64,000 nt of DNA from the NCBI GenBank assembly GCA_000285855.2, contig HE978651.1, positions 1,785,115-1,849,114 on the forward strand, read 5' to 3'. Position 1 is the first letter of the stretch, and every line of letters starts with the position of its first letter. The notes beneath the pieces were generated by a model, which was given only the letters and a program-made list of their open reading frames with translations, was not told where the DNA came from and searched no databases. The translations under genes were made by a program, and so were the position numbers. This stretch comes from Ruminococcus sp. JC304. GTDB taxonomy: Bacteria; Bacillota; Clostridia; Lachnospirales; Lachnospiraceae. This document shows, piece by piece, positions 41,676 to 52,200 of this stretch.

Positions 41676-42164
41676 TCAGTCCTCCTGCTTCATGGTAATA
41701 TCTGCCAGTTTTCCCCCGGTAACCTTCAGAAGTTCCTCCAGTGGCACCTTCAGGGTAAGTCCGATCCGGCCGCCACTGACATAAATCTCACTGAAATTAC
41801 CTGCTGATGCGTCAAATACCACAGGATATGGCTTCTTCATACCCAAAGGGCTGCAGCCACCTCTCACATAGCCTGTGATCTTGGTGATATCCTTTACATG
41901 GATCATGTCCACTGTCTTCTCACCTACCGCTCTGGCAGCAGCCTTTCTGTCTACTTCCTTTTCAATGGGGACTACGAACACAAAATAGCCGCCGCTTTTG
42001 CCCTCCATCACCAGAGTTTTAAAAGACTGGTCATAAGGTGCCCCTATCTTATCGGCACTGTGAAGTCCGTCTATAAATTCATCACATTCATAGGTAAAGG
42101 TCTCATACTTCACCTTCTGTCTGTCCAGCATTCTCATTGCATTTGTCTTAGCTTCCTTTGCCAT
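41676..42164 (-). CDS. ybaK: Cys-tRNA(Pro)/Cys-tRNA(Cys) deacylase
   Basis: 162-residue YbaK/ProX-like editing enzyme that hydrolyses mischarged Cys-tRNA(Pro). Family sequence is clear: KTNAMRMLDRQKVKYETFTYECDE at the N-terminus, FKTLVMEGKSGGYFVFVVPIEKEVD (catalytic Lys in FKTLV), GYVRGGCSPLGMKKPYPVV and YVSGGRIGLTLKV. AAAGGA lies upstream of the ATG. It stands alone, convergent with the ABC-F gene. Confidence 0.94.
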   Translation of the reverse strand: MAKEAKTNAMRMLDRQKVKYETFTYECDEFIDGLHSADKIGAPYDQSFKTLVMEGKSGGYFVFVVPIEKEVDRKAAARAVGEKTVDMIHVKDITKITGYVRGGCSPLGMKKPYPVVFDASAGNFSEIYVSGGRIGLTLKVPLEELLKVTGGKLADITMKQED

Positions 42165-42242
42165 TCCCTGTCATTCCTTTCTGTTGTCATACGTACTCTG
42201 CCGCTTACCTATATGGCAAAACGCAGCCGGCGCTTATCAATA

Positions 42243-45200
42243 TTATTGAGTTGTATATCCGGAATCCGGCACAGCCTTCATCTGCTGCATATCATCGATC
42301 AGGCGATGATACCCCTCAATGGTGACGATCCTATCTGTCTCAGAGGTTTTAATTCCCACACAACGCACATTTACCCAACCTCTCTCCGAATGCTTCCATG
42401 GATAAGAAGCCTCCACAGTCTGGCCTGTGGTAATAATTGTCTCCAACACATTATGAATATAATGGAGATAATCCGGATGGATATTCTCAAACCAGTTCTT
42501 ATAGCACTGTGCAGGTGATGCATTCTTGTCCGCCTCAATAAGGCGGTGCATATTGTCATCTGCCAGCATAACAGCCTGTCCGGAATCTTTATTGATCTTG
42601 ATGCTCCACAAGCCCATAAGGGTAGCGGAAAGAATATTATGATCCAGTGTTTTCTCTACATATCTGTGAAGTCTCTCTATCATGTCCGTTTTTTCTTTCT
42701 GACAGAACAAAACATTCTCCAAAAGCTTTGCTGCCTTTTTCAGCAGAAACAGATCATCCCTGCAATAGTCTGCATCATCCACGGAGATCAGCCCCACAAC
42801 CTTATGATTCTGATCACAGATGCTGCAGAGCATACAATTATAAATATCCTGAAGCATAAATCCATTCCAGAGGATCTGGTCCTTTTCCTTCAGTTCTTCT
42901 GCACTTCTGATAAACACAGCATGCTTTTCCTCCAGGAGCTTCGCCCAGGGACGCATATTGTCCCCTCCGGACAGCTTAAGGAAACGCTTCTTGTCCATCA
43001 CACCCTTGTCATGATAAGAACAAACATCCTGCCAGATATCCATGCCGGAATCATACAAAAACAGACAAACCCGGCTGCTCTGATAAAAATGTCCCGTAAA
43101 GTCCAGAATTTCCTGGATCAGTTCCGACTGTTGCTTCTTTGTGACAGCCAGTTCATACAGCTCCAGAGTCTGGTTCAGCCCATACAGTTCATCCTTCAGT
43201 CTGCGGTCCTGCTGTCGATTCTCCTCTTCCACAGGCCAGGCAACTACCATTACTGCCGGTCTGCCGTTATATGTCATCGCCTTTTCACGCACACGGAGGA
43301 GACGGCCGTATTTCTCATACAGCATTTTCTCAGTCAGATAACTGCCGTTTTCCTCTTTCTCCATACTGTTGCCTGAAATTTTCCTTACATCTCCTGCAAA
43401 TATCTGACTGTATTTACTTCCAAAATAATTATAAACGCCGGTCAGCTTCTTTGCTGCAGAATTCATGAAATATATTTCCTGGCTTTCCGTATCCACCAGA
43501 TACACAATTTCCTCCAGCTGATCCAGGATTTTGCGGTACTCAAACTGTTCTGAAATTGCAGTCTGGCCTGTACACTCTTTATGCAGTCTTTCCTTTTCAT
43601 TATACTCTGTCAGGCGTCGGATCAGCTGCATATAAGCATCGTTGGGAACTAGACAGGTATACTCAAACTCCTGTGCCGACATAGGTCTGCCAAAAAGGAA
43701 ACCCTGGATCAACTCAGGAAAAAGCGTATCCAGACAATGAAGCTCCTCCTCGTCCTCTACACCCTCACAGCAGACCCGGATCCGGGCACTGTGGGTAAGC
43801 TCCAGCATATTGCTGAGAAGCCGGTAATTATAAGCACTCTTCTGAATCTGACGGATAAAACAGCGGTCGATCTTGACCTCATCCACCTCCAGACTCTTGA
43901 GATAGCTCAGGGAAGAATATCCGGTTCCAAAATCGTCAATGGAAACATGCATTTCCTTATTACGCCAATTAGAGAATATATTATTAAAATAATTATAATC
44001 CTGCAGCTGCATACTCTCTGTAACTTCCACTGTGATATTTCTGCCCGGAAGCCCTGCCTCTCTGGCAGCTTCCACCACATCATTTACAATAGAAGCCTCT
44101 CTCAGCTGCACATAGGAAGCGTTGATACTGATACTGAAATCCTCCTGCAGTTTCCTCCATCTGGCACACTGGACAAATGCCTGCTGCATCACCCACTTAC
44201 CTACAGGAATGATCATACCGCTCTGCTCCAGGATCGGAATAAACACAACCGGAGACATAAAACCAAATTTCCTGGAATGATAGCGCAGCAATGCCTCCGC
44301 ACCGTGAAGTTTATATTCATTGGATGTCACCTGAGGCTGATAATAAAGCTCAAATCCCTCAAAATTGTTCCGGATGCTGTCTCTCATCTCCTGCTGAAGT
44401 TCAATCCTGGACAAGGTCTTGTTATAATCCTCCGAAGAGAAATACTCCATACGGTTTTTGCCCGCTTCTTTGGCACGACCCAGAGCATTTTCCGCATAGC
44501 TGACCAATATATTTACATCTTTTTCCTTTTCAAAAGGATAGCTGACAATTCCTGCCGAAAAGCTACACAGTGCCGCTGTTTTCTCCTTCACCAGAGCATA
44601 GAAATCCTCTGCATCCCTCCTATTGTATCCCACAAGATCCACTGCAAAATGATCCCCATCCAACCTGTAAACTGTGTTTCTCTCACCTTTCAGGCTCTCC
44701 AGAATCTCCGCACTGCGGACCAGAACACGGTTGCCATACTCACGGCCCATCCGTTGATTCACATCCCTGAAGCCGTCAATTCCCAAAACCATCAGATGTC
44801 CACGGTATCCCCGGGCAATCTTACTGTTCAGATCATCCAGCATTTTATTGTAATTCAGCAGTCCGGTAAGCATATCAACCTTCTCAGCCAGAACACGCCT
44901 GGAGAGACAGCCCATCATCACAAAGGACTGATGCTTATGGTTCTTCAGCACCTTACCTCTGGCATTGATCCAATTCTTTTTGCCATAGCTGTCCAGATAG
45001 CGGAAGTCAAAATCCATGGTCTCTTCATTGCCATCTGCAACATTTCCCAGTTGTCGCAGAATCATCTTACAATCATTGGGATAAGCCACAGCCCGCAGAT
45101 CCTCTATGGTATATGTATAAACATCATCTCCCACACTCGCACGGGCAATATTCAGTTCTCGTGCAAAATGAAATTTCTTCTCCCTGATATCCCACAGGAA

Positions 45201-45293
45201 GAAAAAATCACTTGTAGACTCATTCAGGAACAACAGCATTTTATAATAATCCTGTATCTGTTTCCTGTCGTCTGCATATGTCATGTAAAACAA
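42243..45293 (-). CDS. Multi-domain EAL protein with degenerate GGDEF, PAS and GAF-like regions
   Basis: 1016 residues, no clear membrane helix. Residues ~20-130 are PAS-like, ~135-295 a GGDEF domain whose signature reads DGDHF (212-216), so cyclase activity is unlikely. Residues ~300-555 form an EAL phosphodiesterase domain with the metal and substrate motifs present (GAEALLRYH at 331-339, ESMQLQDY, SIDDFGTGYSSLSYLKSLEVDEVKID). A second PAS-like region (~580-690), a GAF-like region (~715-880) and a final PAS-like region follow. It probably degrades c-di-GMP in response to a cytosolic signal. The first in-frame start is TTG at 45293, with ATG at 45284; neither has a strong ribosome site, so the start is uncertain. 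Confidence 0.88.
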   Translation of the reverse strand: MFYMTYADDRKQIQDYYKMLLFLNESTSDFFFLWDIREKKFHFARELNIARASVGDDVYTYTIEDLRAVAYPNDCKMILRQLGNVADGNEETMDFDFRYLDSYGKKNWINARGKVLKNHKHQSFVMMGCLSRRVLAEKVDMLTGLLNYNKMLDDLNSKIARGYRGHLMVLGIDGFRDVNQRMGREYGNRVLVRSAEILESLKGERNTVYRLDGDHFAVDLVGYNRRDAEDFYALVKEKTAALCSFSAGIVSYPFEKEKDVNILVSYAENALGRAKEAGKNRMEYFSSEDYNKTLSRIELQQEMRDSIRNNFEGFELYYQPQVTSNEYKLHGAEALLRYHSRKFGFMSPVVFIPILEQSGMIIPVGKWVMQQAFVQCARWRKLQEDFSISINASYVQLREASIVNDVVEAAREAGLPGRNITVEVTESMQLQDYNYFNNIFSNWRNKEMHVSIDDFGTGYSSLSYLKSLEVDEVKIDRCFIRQIQKSAYNYRLLSNMLELTHSARIRVCCEGVEDEEELHCLDTLFPELIQGFLFGRPMSAQEFEYTCLVPNDAYMQLIRRLTEYNEKERLHKECTGQTAISEQFEYRKILDQLEEIVYLVDTESQEIYFMNSAAKKLTGVYNYFGSKYSQIFAGDVRKISGNSMEKEENGSYLTEKMLYEKYGRLLRVREKAMTYNGRPAVMVVAWPVEEENRQQDRRLKDELYGLNQTLELYELAVTKKQQSELIQEILDFTGHFYQSSRVCLFLYDSGMDIWQDVCSYHDKGVMDKKRFLKLSGGDNMRPWAKLLEEKHAVFIRSAEELKEKDQILWNGFMLQDIYNCMLCSICDQNHKVVGLISVDDADYCRDDLFLLKKAAKLLENVLFCQKEKTDMIERLHRYVEKTLDHNILSATLMGLWSIKINKDSGQAVMLADDNMHRLIEADKNASPAQCYKNWFENIHPDYLHYIHNVLETIITTGQTVEASYPWKHSERGWVNVRCVGIKTSETDRIVTIEGYHRLIDDMQQMKAVPDSGYTTQ

Positions 45294-45367
45294 CGTACGG
45301 ATTATGCCCCTTAAAATAATCCGCGTCCTCCTTCTTCAAAACTCATCTCTACGATAACGGGCTGTGA

Positions 45368-46108
45368 CTATCTGTCACTCGTATTTTTTCCTCTGCGTCT
45401 CTGACTATACGCTTTTTCTCCTTCATTTTCCATATCCATAGAATCTCCAGTTTTTTCCGGATATTCTGATTCCACCCTGTTCTCTGGTTCTGCATCCTCA
45501 TCCTCGCTATGAGGTTTATTGATAGCAAACTGGATCAACATTCCCAGAAGAGCAAAGCCTGCACTAAGTCCAATCCCATATGGAAACTCATCCAGACCTC
45601 CCAGTCTGCCCAGGGAAACCCCTGCGATCAGACCACCGATCAGGCTTGTGGCCACGATCAGCACCTCCCTGCAGTACTTCACTGCCAGGGTGCCAAGTGC
45701 GATCCCGATGAGAATACAGGCAAAAAATGCTGCCGAACTGGTAGGATGAATAAAATAAATACTCAGTGCCCAGCCAATACCGGCTGCCAACAGGAATACA
45801 CCTGCTTTATAAATCAAAAATGCAATGACTGCAAATATGATTCCCGTCACTATAACTGCCGCTCCCCAGACAGTCTTATCCTGAATGTCCATAGACCGGA
45901 CACAGATAAAGGCCAGTACAGCTCCCACAAAGAAGCCTCCCACCATCATCCAGAACCGGATCAGGCGGTAACCAAACACACAGTTCAGAATCCCCAGTAC
46001 CAGAAGTACTCCGAAAATTATGGTATAAAACTGTGTAAACATATCAGAACCCATCAGCCTTCCGCCCAGCTGAGGCATACTGCTGAAAATATCTGTAAAA
46101 TAAGTCAT
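45368..46108 (-). CDS. DUF4203/TMEM198-like multi-spanning membrane protein
   Basis: 246 residues with about seven hydrophobic segments, Gly-rich, in the pattern of bacterial DUF4203 proteins (VLGILNCVFGYRLIRFWMMVGGFFVGAVLAF; SIYFIHPTSSAAFF; LIGGLIAGVSLGRLGG). The last ~45 residues are a charged Glu/Arg tail. The function is unknown. AAGGAG lies 8 nt before the ATG. It lies between the transglutaminase-like gene and the EAL protein, on the same strand with modest gaps, so the three may be co-expressed. Confidence 0.75.
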   Translation of the reverse strand: MTYFTDIFSSMPQLGGRLMGSDMFTQFYTIIFGVLLVLGILNCVFGYRLIRFWMMVGGFFVGAVLAFICVRSMDIQDKTVWGAAVIVTGIIFAVIAFLIYKAGVFLLAAGIGWALSIYFIHPTSSAAFFACILIGIALGTLAVKYCREVLIVATSLIGGLIAGVSLGRLGGLDEFPYGIGLSAGFALLGMLIQFAINKPHSEDEDAEPENRVESEYPEKTGDSMDMENEGEKAYSQRRRGKNTSDR

Positions 46109-46191
46109 ATTCTGTCACTCCTTTTCAGTCATCTCCGGAAACTGCCAATATACTTTTGCTCTGCATATCCCGGACTTTCTCAAAACATCTA

Positions 46192-47370
46192 TCAGAACAT
46201 ATAATACATGGTATACATTCCGTCTATGACACCATAATGATAGGAAATTTCCTGCAGGCCATGTACTGTCATATAATATCTGGCAATCTCCTGTATTTTC
46301 TCCTCTGTGATCAGATCCTCATAAGCTGCCTCATAGGCATCTGCATTGCTGAACTTAAATCTCACCACAGCTGCATTGTTGTCTATTCTAAGCCTGCACA
46401 GAGCATATACAGATTCTCTGTCATAGCTGTCAAAGCAGGCACCGTTCATCACGTAGAAATTTTTGTCCCAGGCTGTACATGCCGGAACCTGAAATTCCTC
46501 CGATGGTGTATAATTTTTCTCATATTCCTGAGGAAAAGGACAAAGATAATCATAGATCGTGGTCTTGTGCTCAGCCAGTGAAGCCGCATCTCCTTCCAGA
46601 AACTCAGGCTGGTCTCCATTGGTGGCATCCACATAATAGTACTGACCGTCCAGCTCTACAATATTCCAGGCATGTCCCTGGGTGCTGCCTGCTGCATCCC
46701 CCTCCACATAGATACAGGGAATCTCCAGACGCTCCAGCAGATACTGGACTGCACCTGCATAACCGGCACACACTGCCTTTTTTTTCCAGAAAACTCCGGC
46801 AATGCTCTGGTCATCATCCGAAATCTCATAAACTGTATGATCAATAATATACGTATAAGCTGTCATTACCTTCTGGTAATCATCCGCACCCTCCGGGATC
46901 TGGGCAGCCATCTCCTGATAAGCAGCCTCCATTGCCTGGGTGATCTCCCGGCACTGCTCCTCTGTATAAGTATAGCCCGGGGAAAATCTGCAGTAATCCC
47001 TGCCCTCATAAGTGGTCTTGAACACCTTTTCCCTGTTATGTATCCAGAAAATCTCCGGATGATCCTTCAGCACTGCATGATAAACTCTGTCGATCTGGTC
47101 ATCTCCGCCCAGAGACAGGTAGAAATTCTCCTCATGGGCCCGGACCCCCTTCAGGATCTCACGATAGCCCCGCTTCTCATCATCGTCCAGCAGATTAAAA
47201 TAATATTCCTGGTGTCCCTGGTCTGTGGTCTCCACCTCCTGCTTCTTCAGCCTGCGCACCTCCACAGGATCACGCACAGCACTCTCCCAGGTCATTACAG
47301 AACCGGCAGCCAAAGCCACCACAAGCACCGCCAGAAACAGACGAAACACCGGAAAACGACGCTTCTTCAT
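46192..47370 (-). CDS. Membrane-anchored transglutaminase-like (cysteine protease fold) protein
   Basis: 392 residues. A signal-anchor helix (about 8-25) follows a basic start. The transglutaminase-like domain (about 165-260) shows the triad: Cys in KKKAVCAGYAGAVQYLLE, His in GSTQGHAWNIVELDGQYYYVDATNGD and Asp in VDATNGD. Extracellular bacterial relatives are peptidases or isopeptidases at the cell surface; the substrate is unknown. Palindrome copy C lies about 70 nt upstream of its start. Preceding its ATG is only a weak GGGATAA site. Confidence 0.85.
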   Translation of the reverse strand: MKKRRFPVFRLFLAVLVVALAAGSVMTWESAVRDPVEVRRLKKQEVETTDQGHQEYYFNLLDDDEKRGYREILKGVRAHEENFYLSLGGDDQIDRVYHAVLKDHPEIFWIHNREKVFKTTYEGRDYCRFSPGYTYTEEQCREITQAMEAAYQEMAAQIPEGADDYQKVMTAYTYIIDHTVYEISDDDQSIAGVFWKKKAVCAGYAGAVQYLLERLEIPCIYVEGDAAGSTQGHAWNIVELDGQYYYVDATNGDQPEFLEGDAASLAEHKTTIYDYLCPFPQEYEKNYTPSEEFQVPACTAWDKNFYVMNGACFDSYDRESVYALCRLRIDNNAAVVRFKFSNADAYEAAYEDLITEEKIQEIARYYMTVHGLQEISYHYGVIDGMYTMYYMF

Positions 47371-47438
47371 CTCGTTTATCCCTTCTCACAGCTTTCCTTA
47401 AGCTTAACACAGAATCCATTAATTTACAATAAAATATC

Positions 47439-47465
47439 GTAACTGTTCAGTACCTTCACAGTTAC
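47439..47465 (+). repeat. 27-nt palindrome, copy C
   Basis: GTAACTGTTC, 7 nt, TTCACAGTTAC, arms GTAACTGT/ACAGTTAC. It lies upstream of the transglutaminase-like gene and 2 nt from the next hairpin. Confidence 0.75.
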
Positions 47466-47467
47466 GA

Positions 47468-47541
47468 GTCAAAATCCCATCGCCTTCGGCGATGGGATTT
47501 TGACTTGTATGTCTCGGGATTTTGGCATATTCATGCCAAAA
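47468..47541. repeat. Two further hairpins next to palindrome copy C
   Basis: The first has perfect 17-bp arms (47468-47484 and 47488-47504; GTCAAAATCCCATCGCC) with a TTC loop. The second has 9-bp arms TTTTGGCAT/ATGCCAAAA (47520-47541), flanked by CTCGGGA and CTCGCGGGA. They fill most of the 267-nt gap between the hypothetical gene and the transglutaminase-like gene. T-tails are lacking. Confidence 0.75.
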
Positions 47542-47637
47542 CACCTCGCGGGATAGTAGACTGCTGAATAGTTACAAAATATCTTTATTCGAAATTATCT
47601 ACGAAACCTGGAGCTGATTTTTGGTGAAATTGGCAAT

Positions 47638-48081
47638 TTAATCCAAAAGCTCCCCTTCACGGTACGACCATTCCAGGTAGTCAGGGTTCTGATAATAAAG
47701 ATCAGAATTAAAATTCGAGATAGCATCACTTATAAAAGACTGAAAGATATTCATAAGTTCCTGTACCTCTTCTCCCGGCTTTGCACAGTCTTCTATCATA
47801 ATACTGTAAAGTTTTCCGATATCAAGATAGCTTGGAACATCATAATGACAGTCAGAAATGGTGTCAAAGGTTCCCTCTTTTATCTTATAATACTCGATCA
47901 CTTCATCGCTTACCTGCTCGAAGCTGAGACAATGATTCACCTGTGCATCATATAATAATTTCTCAATTCCTTCTTTTCCAATCGTCCTCACAACATCTCC
48001 TCTGTGATTTCTGGTAGCTCTGGAAATATACTCAATCAATGCACATACATAAAAATAATCATTTCGTTCCTGATTTGTCAT
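47638..48081 (-). CDS. Hypothetical protein, 147 aa
   Basis: Not recognised. It is a soluble, acidic, mostly helical protein (MTNQERNDYFYVCALIEYISRATRN...), rich in Glu, Asp and Tyr, with no signal peptide, membrane helix or known motif. Codon use looks like a real gene, and AGGGGTAA precedes the ATG by 5-6 nt. It lies about 100 nt downstream of the Rpn-family nuclease gene on the same strand, which could mean a functional pair, but I see no proof. Confidence 0.6.
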   Translation of the reverse strand: MTNQERNDYFYVCALIEYISRATRNHRGDVVRTIGKEGIEKLLYDAQVNHCLSFEQVSDEVIEYYKIKEGTFDTISDCHYDVPSYLDIGKLYSIMIEDCAKPGEEVQELMNIFQSFISDAISNFNSDLYYQNPDYLEWSYREGELLD

Positions 48082-48182
48082 AAATTACCCCTATAAATTG
48101 AAAAATGGTTTCACAGTATCATTGCTATTATGATACCATGAAACCATTGTATCGTAAAGTTTACAATTTTATTATATAAACT

Positions 48183-49037
48183 TTACAGCCATTCTTTAAT
48201 TGTTTTTTCCGTTTCACCAAGGATTCTTGCTATTCTTTCTATGGATTCTCCTTCCTGCGCAAGCGAAATGGCTATGCTTTTTGCCTTTCTTAATTCACCC
48301 TGCCTTTCATAAATTGCCTGCAGTTTCTGTTCTTCTTCCTCTTTGTCATACTCAAATATACTCATGGCAATAACCTCCGCGCGGTTGACTCTGAGAAAAT
48401 CCGCCAGAATTCCTTTCTGAATACATTCATCCACTGCTTCTTTTACAGCGGTATCCAGGCTCATAGTCTCCGCATTTTTACGTACTTTTTCTACATATTG
48501 CGCATATTCTCCAAGAATCCTGCACTGCTCCATCAATTTCCTGTTGCAGTCCCTGTTGATATTGATCGTAACTACCTTTAACTCCAAATTAGGATCTCCC
48601 TGCTGGTTTTCATAGGATTCTGACAGACAGTTCGTCCATCTGTCCGGCATTTTCCGCTTTCCATTATAGAATACAATAAAATTCGGTGCCGGTAATTTCA
48701 GCAATATGGATGAATACAGGGATTTCCTGTCCACTAATTTCTGATATTCGCTGGATATATAAAACAAATCCCTCAATGGCATATTGGGATTGTAGGTTGA
48801 CTGGTGTTCATACAGAAAAAGATTCGTATCAATGATAAACGCCAGATCATTCTTCATTCCCATATAGATTGCATTTTCCAGTGTAACAATCTCCAGCTTC
48901 GTTTCATCTGTATACGCTGTTCCATTGATTGCATTATACAGAGATAACAGATTTCTTCTGTCAGAAAACAGTTTTCGGAATACGGTATCCTTATAATTGC
49001 GGTTTGCAGTGACTTTTTTGTTCTTTCTTTTTGTCAT
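48183..49037 (-). CDS. Rpn family (PD-(D/E)XK) recombination-promoting nuclease/putative transposase
   Basis: 284-residue soluble protein. The N-terminal ~210 residues are the Rpn/YhgA-like nuclease fold: NYKDTVFRKLFSDRRNLLSLYNAINGTAY, then DLAFIIDTNLFLYEHQSTYNPNMPLRDLFYIS, where D and the E-x-Q of YEHQ are the PD-(D/E)XK residues. The C-terminal ~60 residues are a helical Glu/Gln-rich region and a GESIERIARILGETEKTI helix-turn-helix-like motif. ATG at 49037 has GGAGG 8 nt upstream. Rpn proteins nick DNA and promote RecA-independent recombination. A structured repeat lies in its leader. Confidence 0.87.
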   Translation of the reverse strand: MTKRKNKKVTANRNYKDTVFRKLFSDRRNLLSLYNAINGTAYTDETKLEIVTLENAIYMGMKNDLAFIIDTNLFLYEHQSTYNPNMPLRDLFYISSEYQKLVDRKSLYSSILLKLPAPNFIVFYNGKRKMPDRWTNCLSESYENQQGDPNLELKVVTININRDCNRKLMEQCRILGEYAQYVEKVRKNAETMSLDTAVKEAVDECIQKGILADFLRVNRAEVIAMSIFEYDKEEEEQKLQAIYERQGELRKAKSIAISLAQEGESIERIARILGETEKTIKEWL

Positions 49038-49099
49038 AGACAATACCTCCTGTGTCAGCAGGAGTGTAAGAACACACTGCTCTTTTCCAAATTGTTCAG

Positions 49100-49248
49100 A
49101 ACTCCTGCTTTTTTAATTGAATTGGAATTAAAAGCATGGATTTCTGAAATGAATTTAGAATATAAGACGGCAAAATGCCCTGAAACTTAAGAGAAATATG
49201 CTTTGGTTTTATACTAGCATGCTTCTTCAGTAGTTTCAAGGCATTTTT
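49100..49248. repeat. Structured intergenic element, copy 1 (upstream of rpn-family gene)
   Basis: About 149 nt, alignable by eye to 57199-57355. Shared blocks are ACTCCTGCTT, ATTAAAAGCATGNNTTT, AAATATGCTTT and ACAAGG/TCAAGG. AAAGCATGGATTTCT (49131-49145) can pair with AGAAATATGCTTT (49192-49204). A second, interleaved 12-bp pairing (49176-49187 with 49232-49243) exists only in this copy. No confident ORF. Confidence 0.6.
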
Positions 49249-49289
49249 ATAGAATTTAATTTGACTATAGTTTGTAAAATTATTACGCA

Positions 49290-52200
49290 TTAGTCCAGAT
49301 CAAAGAGCTGGCGCTGCTTCAGGTCAACGGAGGTCCAGACAGTTCGTGTATTTGGCTTGTTATAAAGATAAACTGTACTGGATACTTTTGCATATACTTT
49401 ACAATTATTTTTATAAATGTATGTGCCATCTGCATTTTGCCTTTTCAAATATTGTTCTATATTGTTTAATTTCAACGAATATACAGAACTATTCTTAGTG
49501 TGGAACATTCCATCAGTTCCTACATCTATTCCTTTTTTGCTGCCTCCATATTCCTTAATATTTCCAATCTGTCGCGTAATATCTGTCAGGTTTTTATTAA
49601 TGCCACTGTTCTCCTGTATTGTACCGCTTTCATCCTCAATATAGAACTGGATTGTCATTTCCTGCTTATCAAGATCAGATTTATTCAGGTCTGCACTTAC
49701 CATATTATATTCTTTTATGTTAAGATACAGCTCAATATTGTTATTTACCACATTTACTTCATTATCCGGCAATGCAAAAGTCTGATCTGTCATGTAATAT
49801 TTAATTGCCTCTGTGCCCGCATTGGGATTCATACTCTTTACAAAACCTGCCTTAGGCTCTACGGCAGTTACATTTGCGGCTGCAACAATTGCATTGATAA
49901 ACAGATTAACTTCTGCCTCATTCTTATTACCGTTTTCACCCGTATCATCCAAATATCCTCTTTTTGACGGTTTATGTCCGGCACCTGTATAAATAACATT
50001 TCCCTTACTATAAAAGTAATAATTATTACGCACATCTCTTGGAGAAGCAGAATAATAATTGTCCGTCAGGGTATACCATACTACCACATCACTCTTACCA
50101 TCAGAATTTCCATTTATGTCTCTATCCTGTTCCAGTCCCAGTTGATAATATTGACCATGAGTTTCTGCCAAAGTAATCGGATCGTCTCCCATCTCATATG
50201 GATACTGAGTAATCGCTCCGTCATTTATTTTTTCTGCTTTTTTCACACGCTTAGTGTCTACATTTATGCTTAAATACTCATTTGAATAGGCTTGTGTCTG
50301 GGCATAGGTTTTATTACGATCTCCGTTTTGGTAAGCTACATCTCCGGCAAGTTTCATTAAAGTATTGAAATCAACCTGATCTGCATTCAGTTCCTTTCCC
50401 TGCTTCAGCAATTGCGACAATGTTTGACCCGTACCAGAATTAATGATCTCTGTTGATGTGATTCCATATCTGTCCATTCCAACAACTGAACGAAGATACC
50501 GGTTTAATTCAAGACCCCATTTTCTAAATCTGCCTGATTCCGTTCGTATATCCGTATTTTCATCAATTTCATACGCAGTTGTTGCAATTTTTTTATACAT
50601 CTCGTCTTGATCATAATTAATATATGACGTAGTGTCATGAGAAAAGAGGACACTTTTACCTGATTTAATAAAATCAAGAATATCCTCTACCTGATGGCAG
50701 TCATTATTAATATTATTAAATCCATCTGCAAAACCGATGATCAACATATCATAGCCACCTGAACCGGCAGCTCCATTTAAAACTTCGTTTCCATTATCCA
50801 GGATTTTTTTCAGTTTATGGTCATCATCTTCAGCTTGAAAATTGTTGATCTTAGTAACAGAAACAGATTCAATCTGAATATTAAAGTCAAAATTGTTATC
50901 ATTATTCAATTTTTTTATCTTGCTCTGAAACAGCCGATCTTTCAATTCAGATTTTCCTGTTGTCAAATCCCAATAGTTTCCATCGGCATCAGCCTGTAAT
51001 TGAAGAACCTTTATCGTCTGTTTCTGTGTTCCATTCCTGCCCTGTTTTGCATAACCGGTTTCAGAGGTATGGATATAGGGATTGCGGTTACTTGAAATCT
51101 CCAGCTTCCAGGTAATAATTTTGAAATATGCTTCCGGAAGTTTTCTGGTCAAAGTGTATGTTTTGCCCGCTCGTAATTCATAATGCGTTTTATCACCATC
51201 GTCCTTTATCGAAGATATTACCTGACCTGATTCATCTGTGATCTGAATATAGGAAGACTGTTCCTCTCTGTCCGAAAGATTTCCGTCAAAGTTTAGATCC
51301 AGATACAGATTACAGTCATAGGTTGTTACAGCAGGTGCAGCATCCGAATCATTTTTAATTGAAAAAACATATTTTAACTGACCATCCTCAATCAGTCCAC
51401 GATTCGGATAATTTCCAGTTTCATCAATTCTATGCGGTTCTTTAGGTTTCTCTGTGAAATTAATCACAGGTTTCGCAAGATTGGCAAAAAAATCTAATTT
51501 AGAGGTATCACTCTGCAGCTCCAAAGAGGAAAATGTATTTTCATATTTAAGTGCATATTCCATAAACTCATAATAATAAGAAGCACTATCCACTTTACTC
51601 GTATCAATGGATCTGGAATCATTTTCCATAAGTCCTGATGCAAATATTACAGGATACCCACTCTGTACAAATTCCTTCAACTCACTACATATCTGGCTGG
51701 TTATATCATTTCCTGAACCTCGATAGTATCCTGCTCCATCTTTCCTATATGTATTAATAGGTGCAAAACGACGTATAATTTTACCGTTCTCGTTCGTTTG
51801 GGACCAGTTCTGATCATAATCAATATCAAGCTGTCCAAGGAGTTTAAGAAGATCCGTATTGCTTGATGAAGCCGGACCTCTTACTTCACCCACATGTGCA
51901 TAGAGCAAACTACCGCCGCCTGTCAGCAGTTTTGTATTCGGGTTGCTATTTGTCTGGTCACCGATATAGATCATATCATATTTGGAACCAATATCATCAA
52001 TATGACCAACAAATTCTGCGGCTGTCATGGTTGTAACCTTTACTTCTGGCATATCGGTGATAAATGAAAGTTCGGCACAGGAGGCAAAATTTTCATTTTC
52101 ATTATTATTGTCTCCTGCTTTCGTAATTTCTATCTTTATACTCTTTACATTGCTATAAGACTGATTAAAATTGCATATTTTTTCTTCAGCTTTTTGATCA

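Noticed and set aside
43737-45314. 525-codon plus-strand open frame opposite the EAL protein
   Set aside because: Entirely antisense to a well-supported gene with recognisable domains; no start signal and an unlikely composition.
49096-49290. 64-residue ORF between the surface protein and the Rpn gene
   Set aside because: The related element at 57199-57355 does not keep this frame (stop codon in the matching block), so the conserved unit seems to be non-coding.
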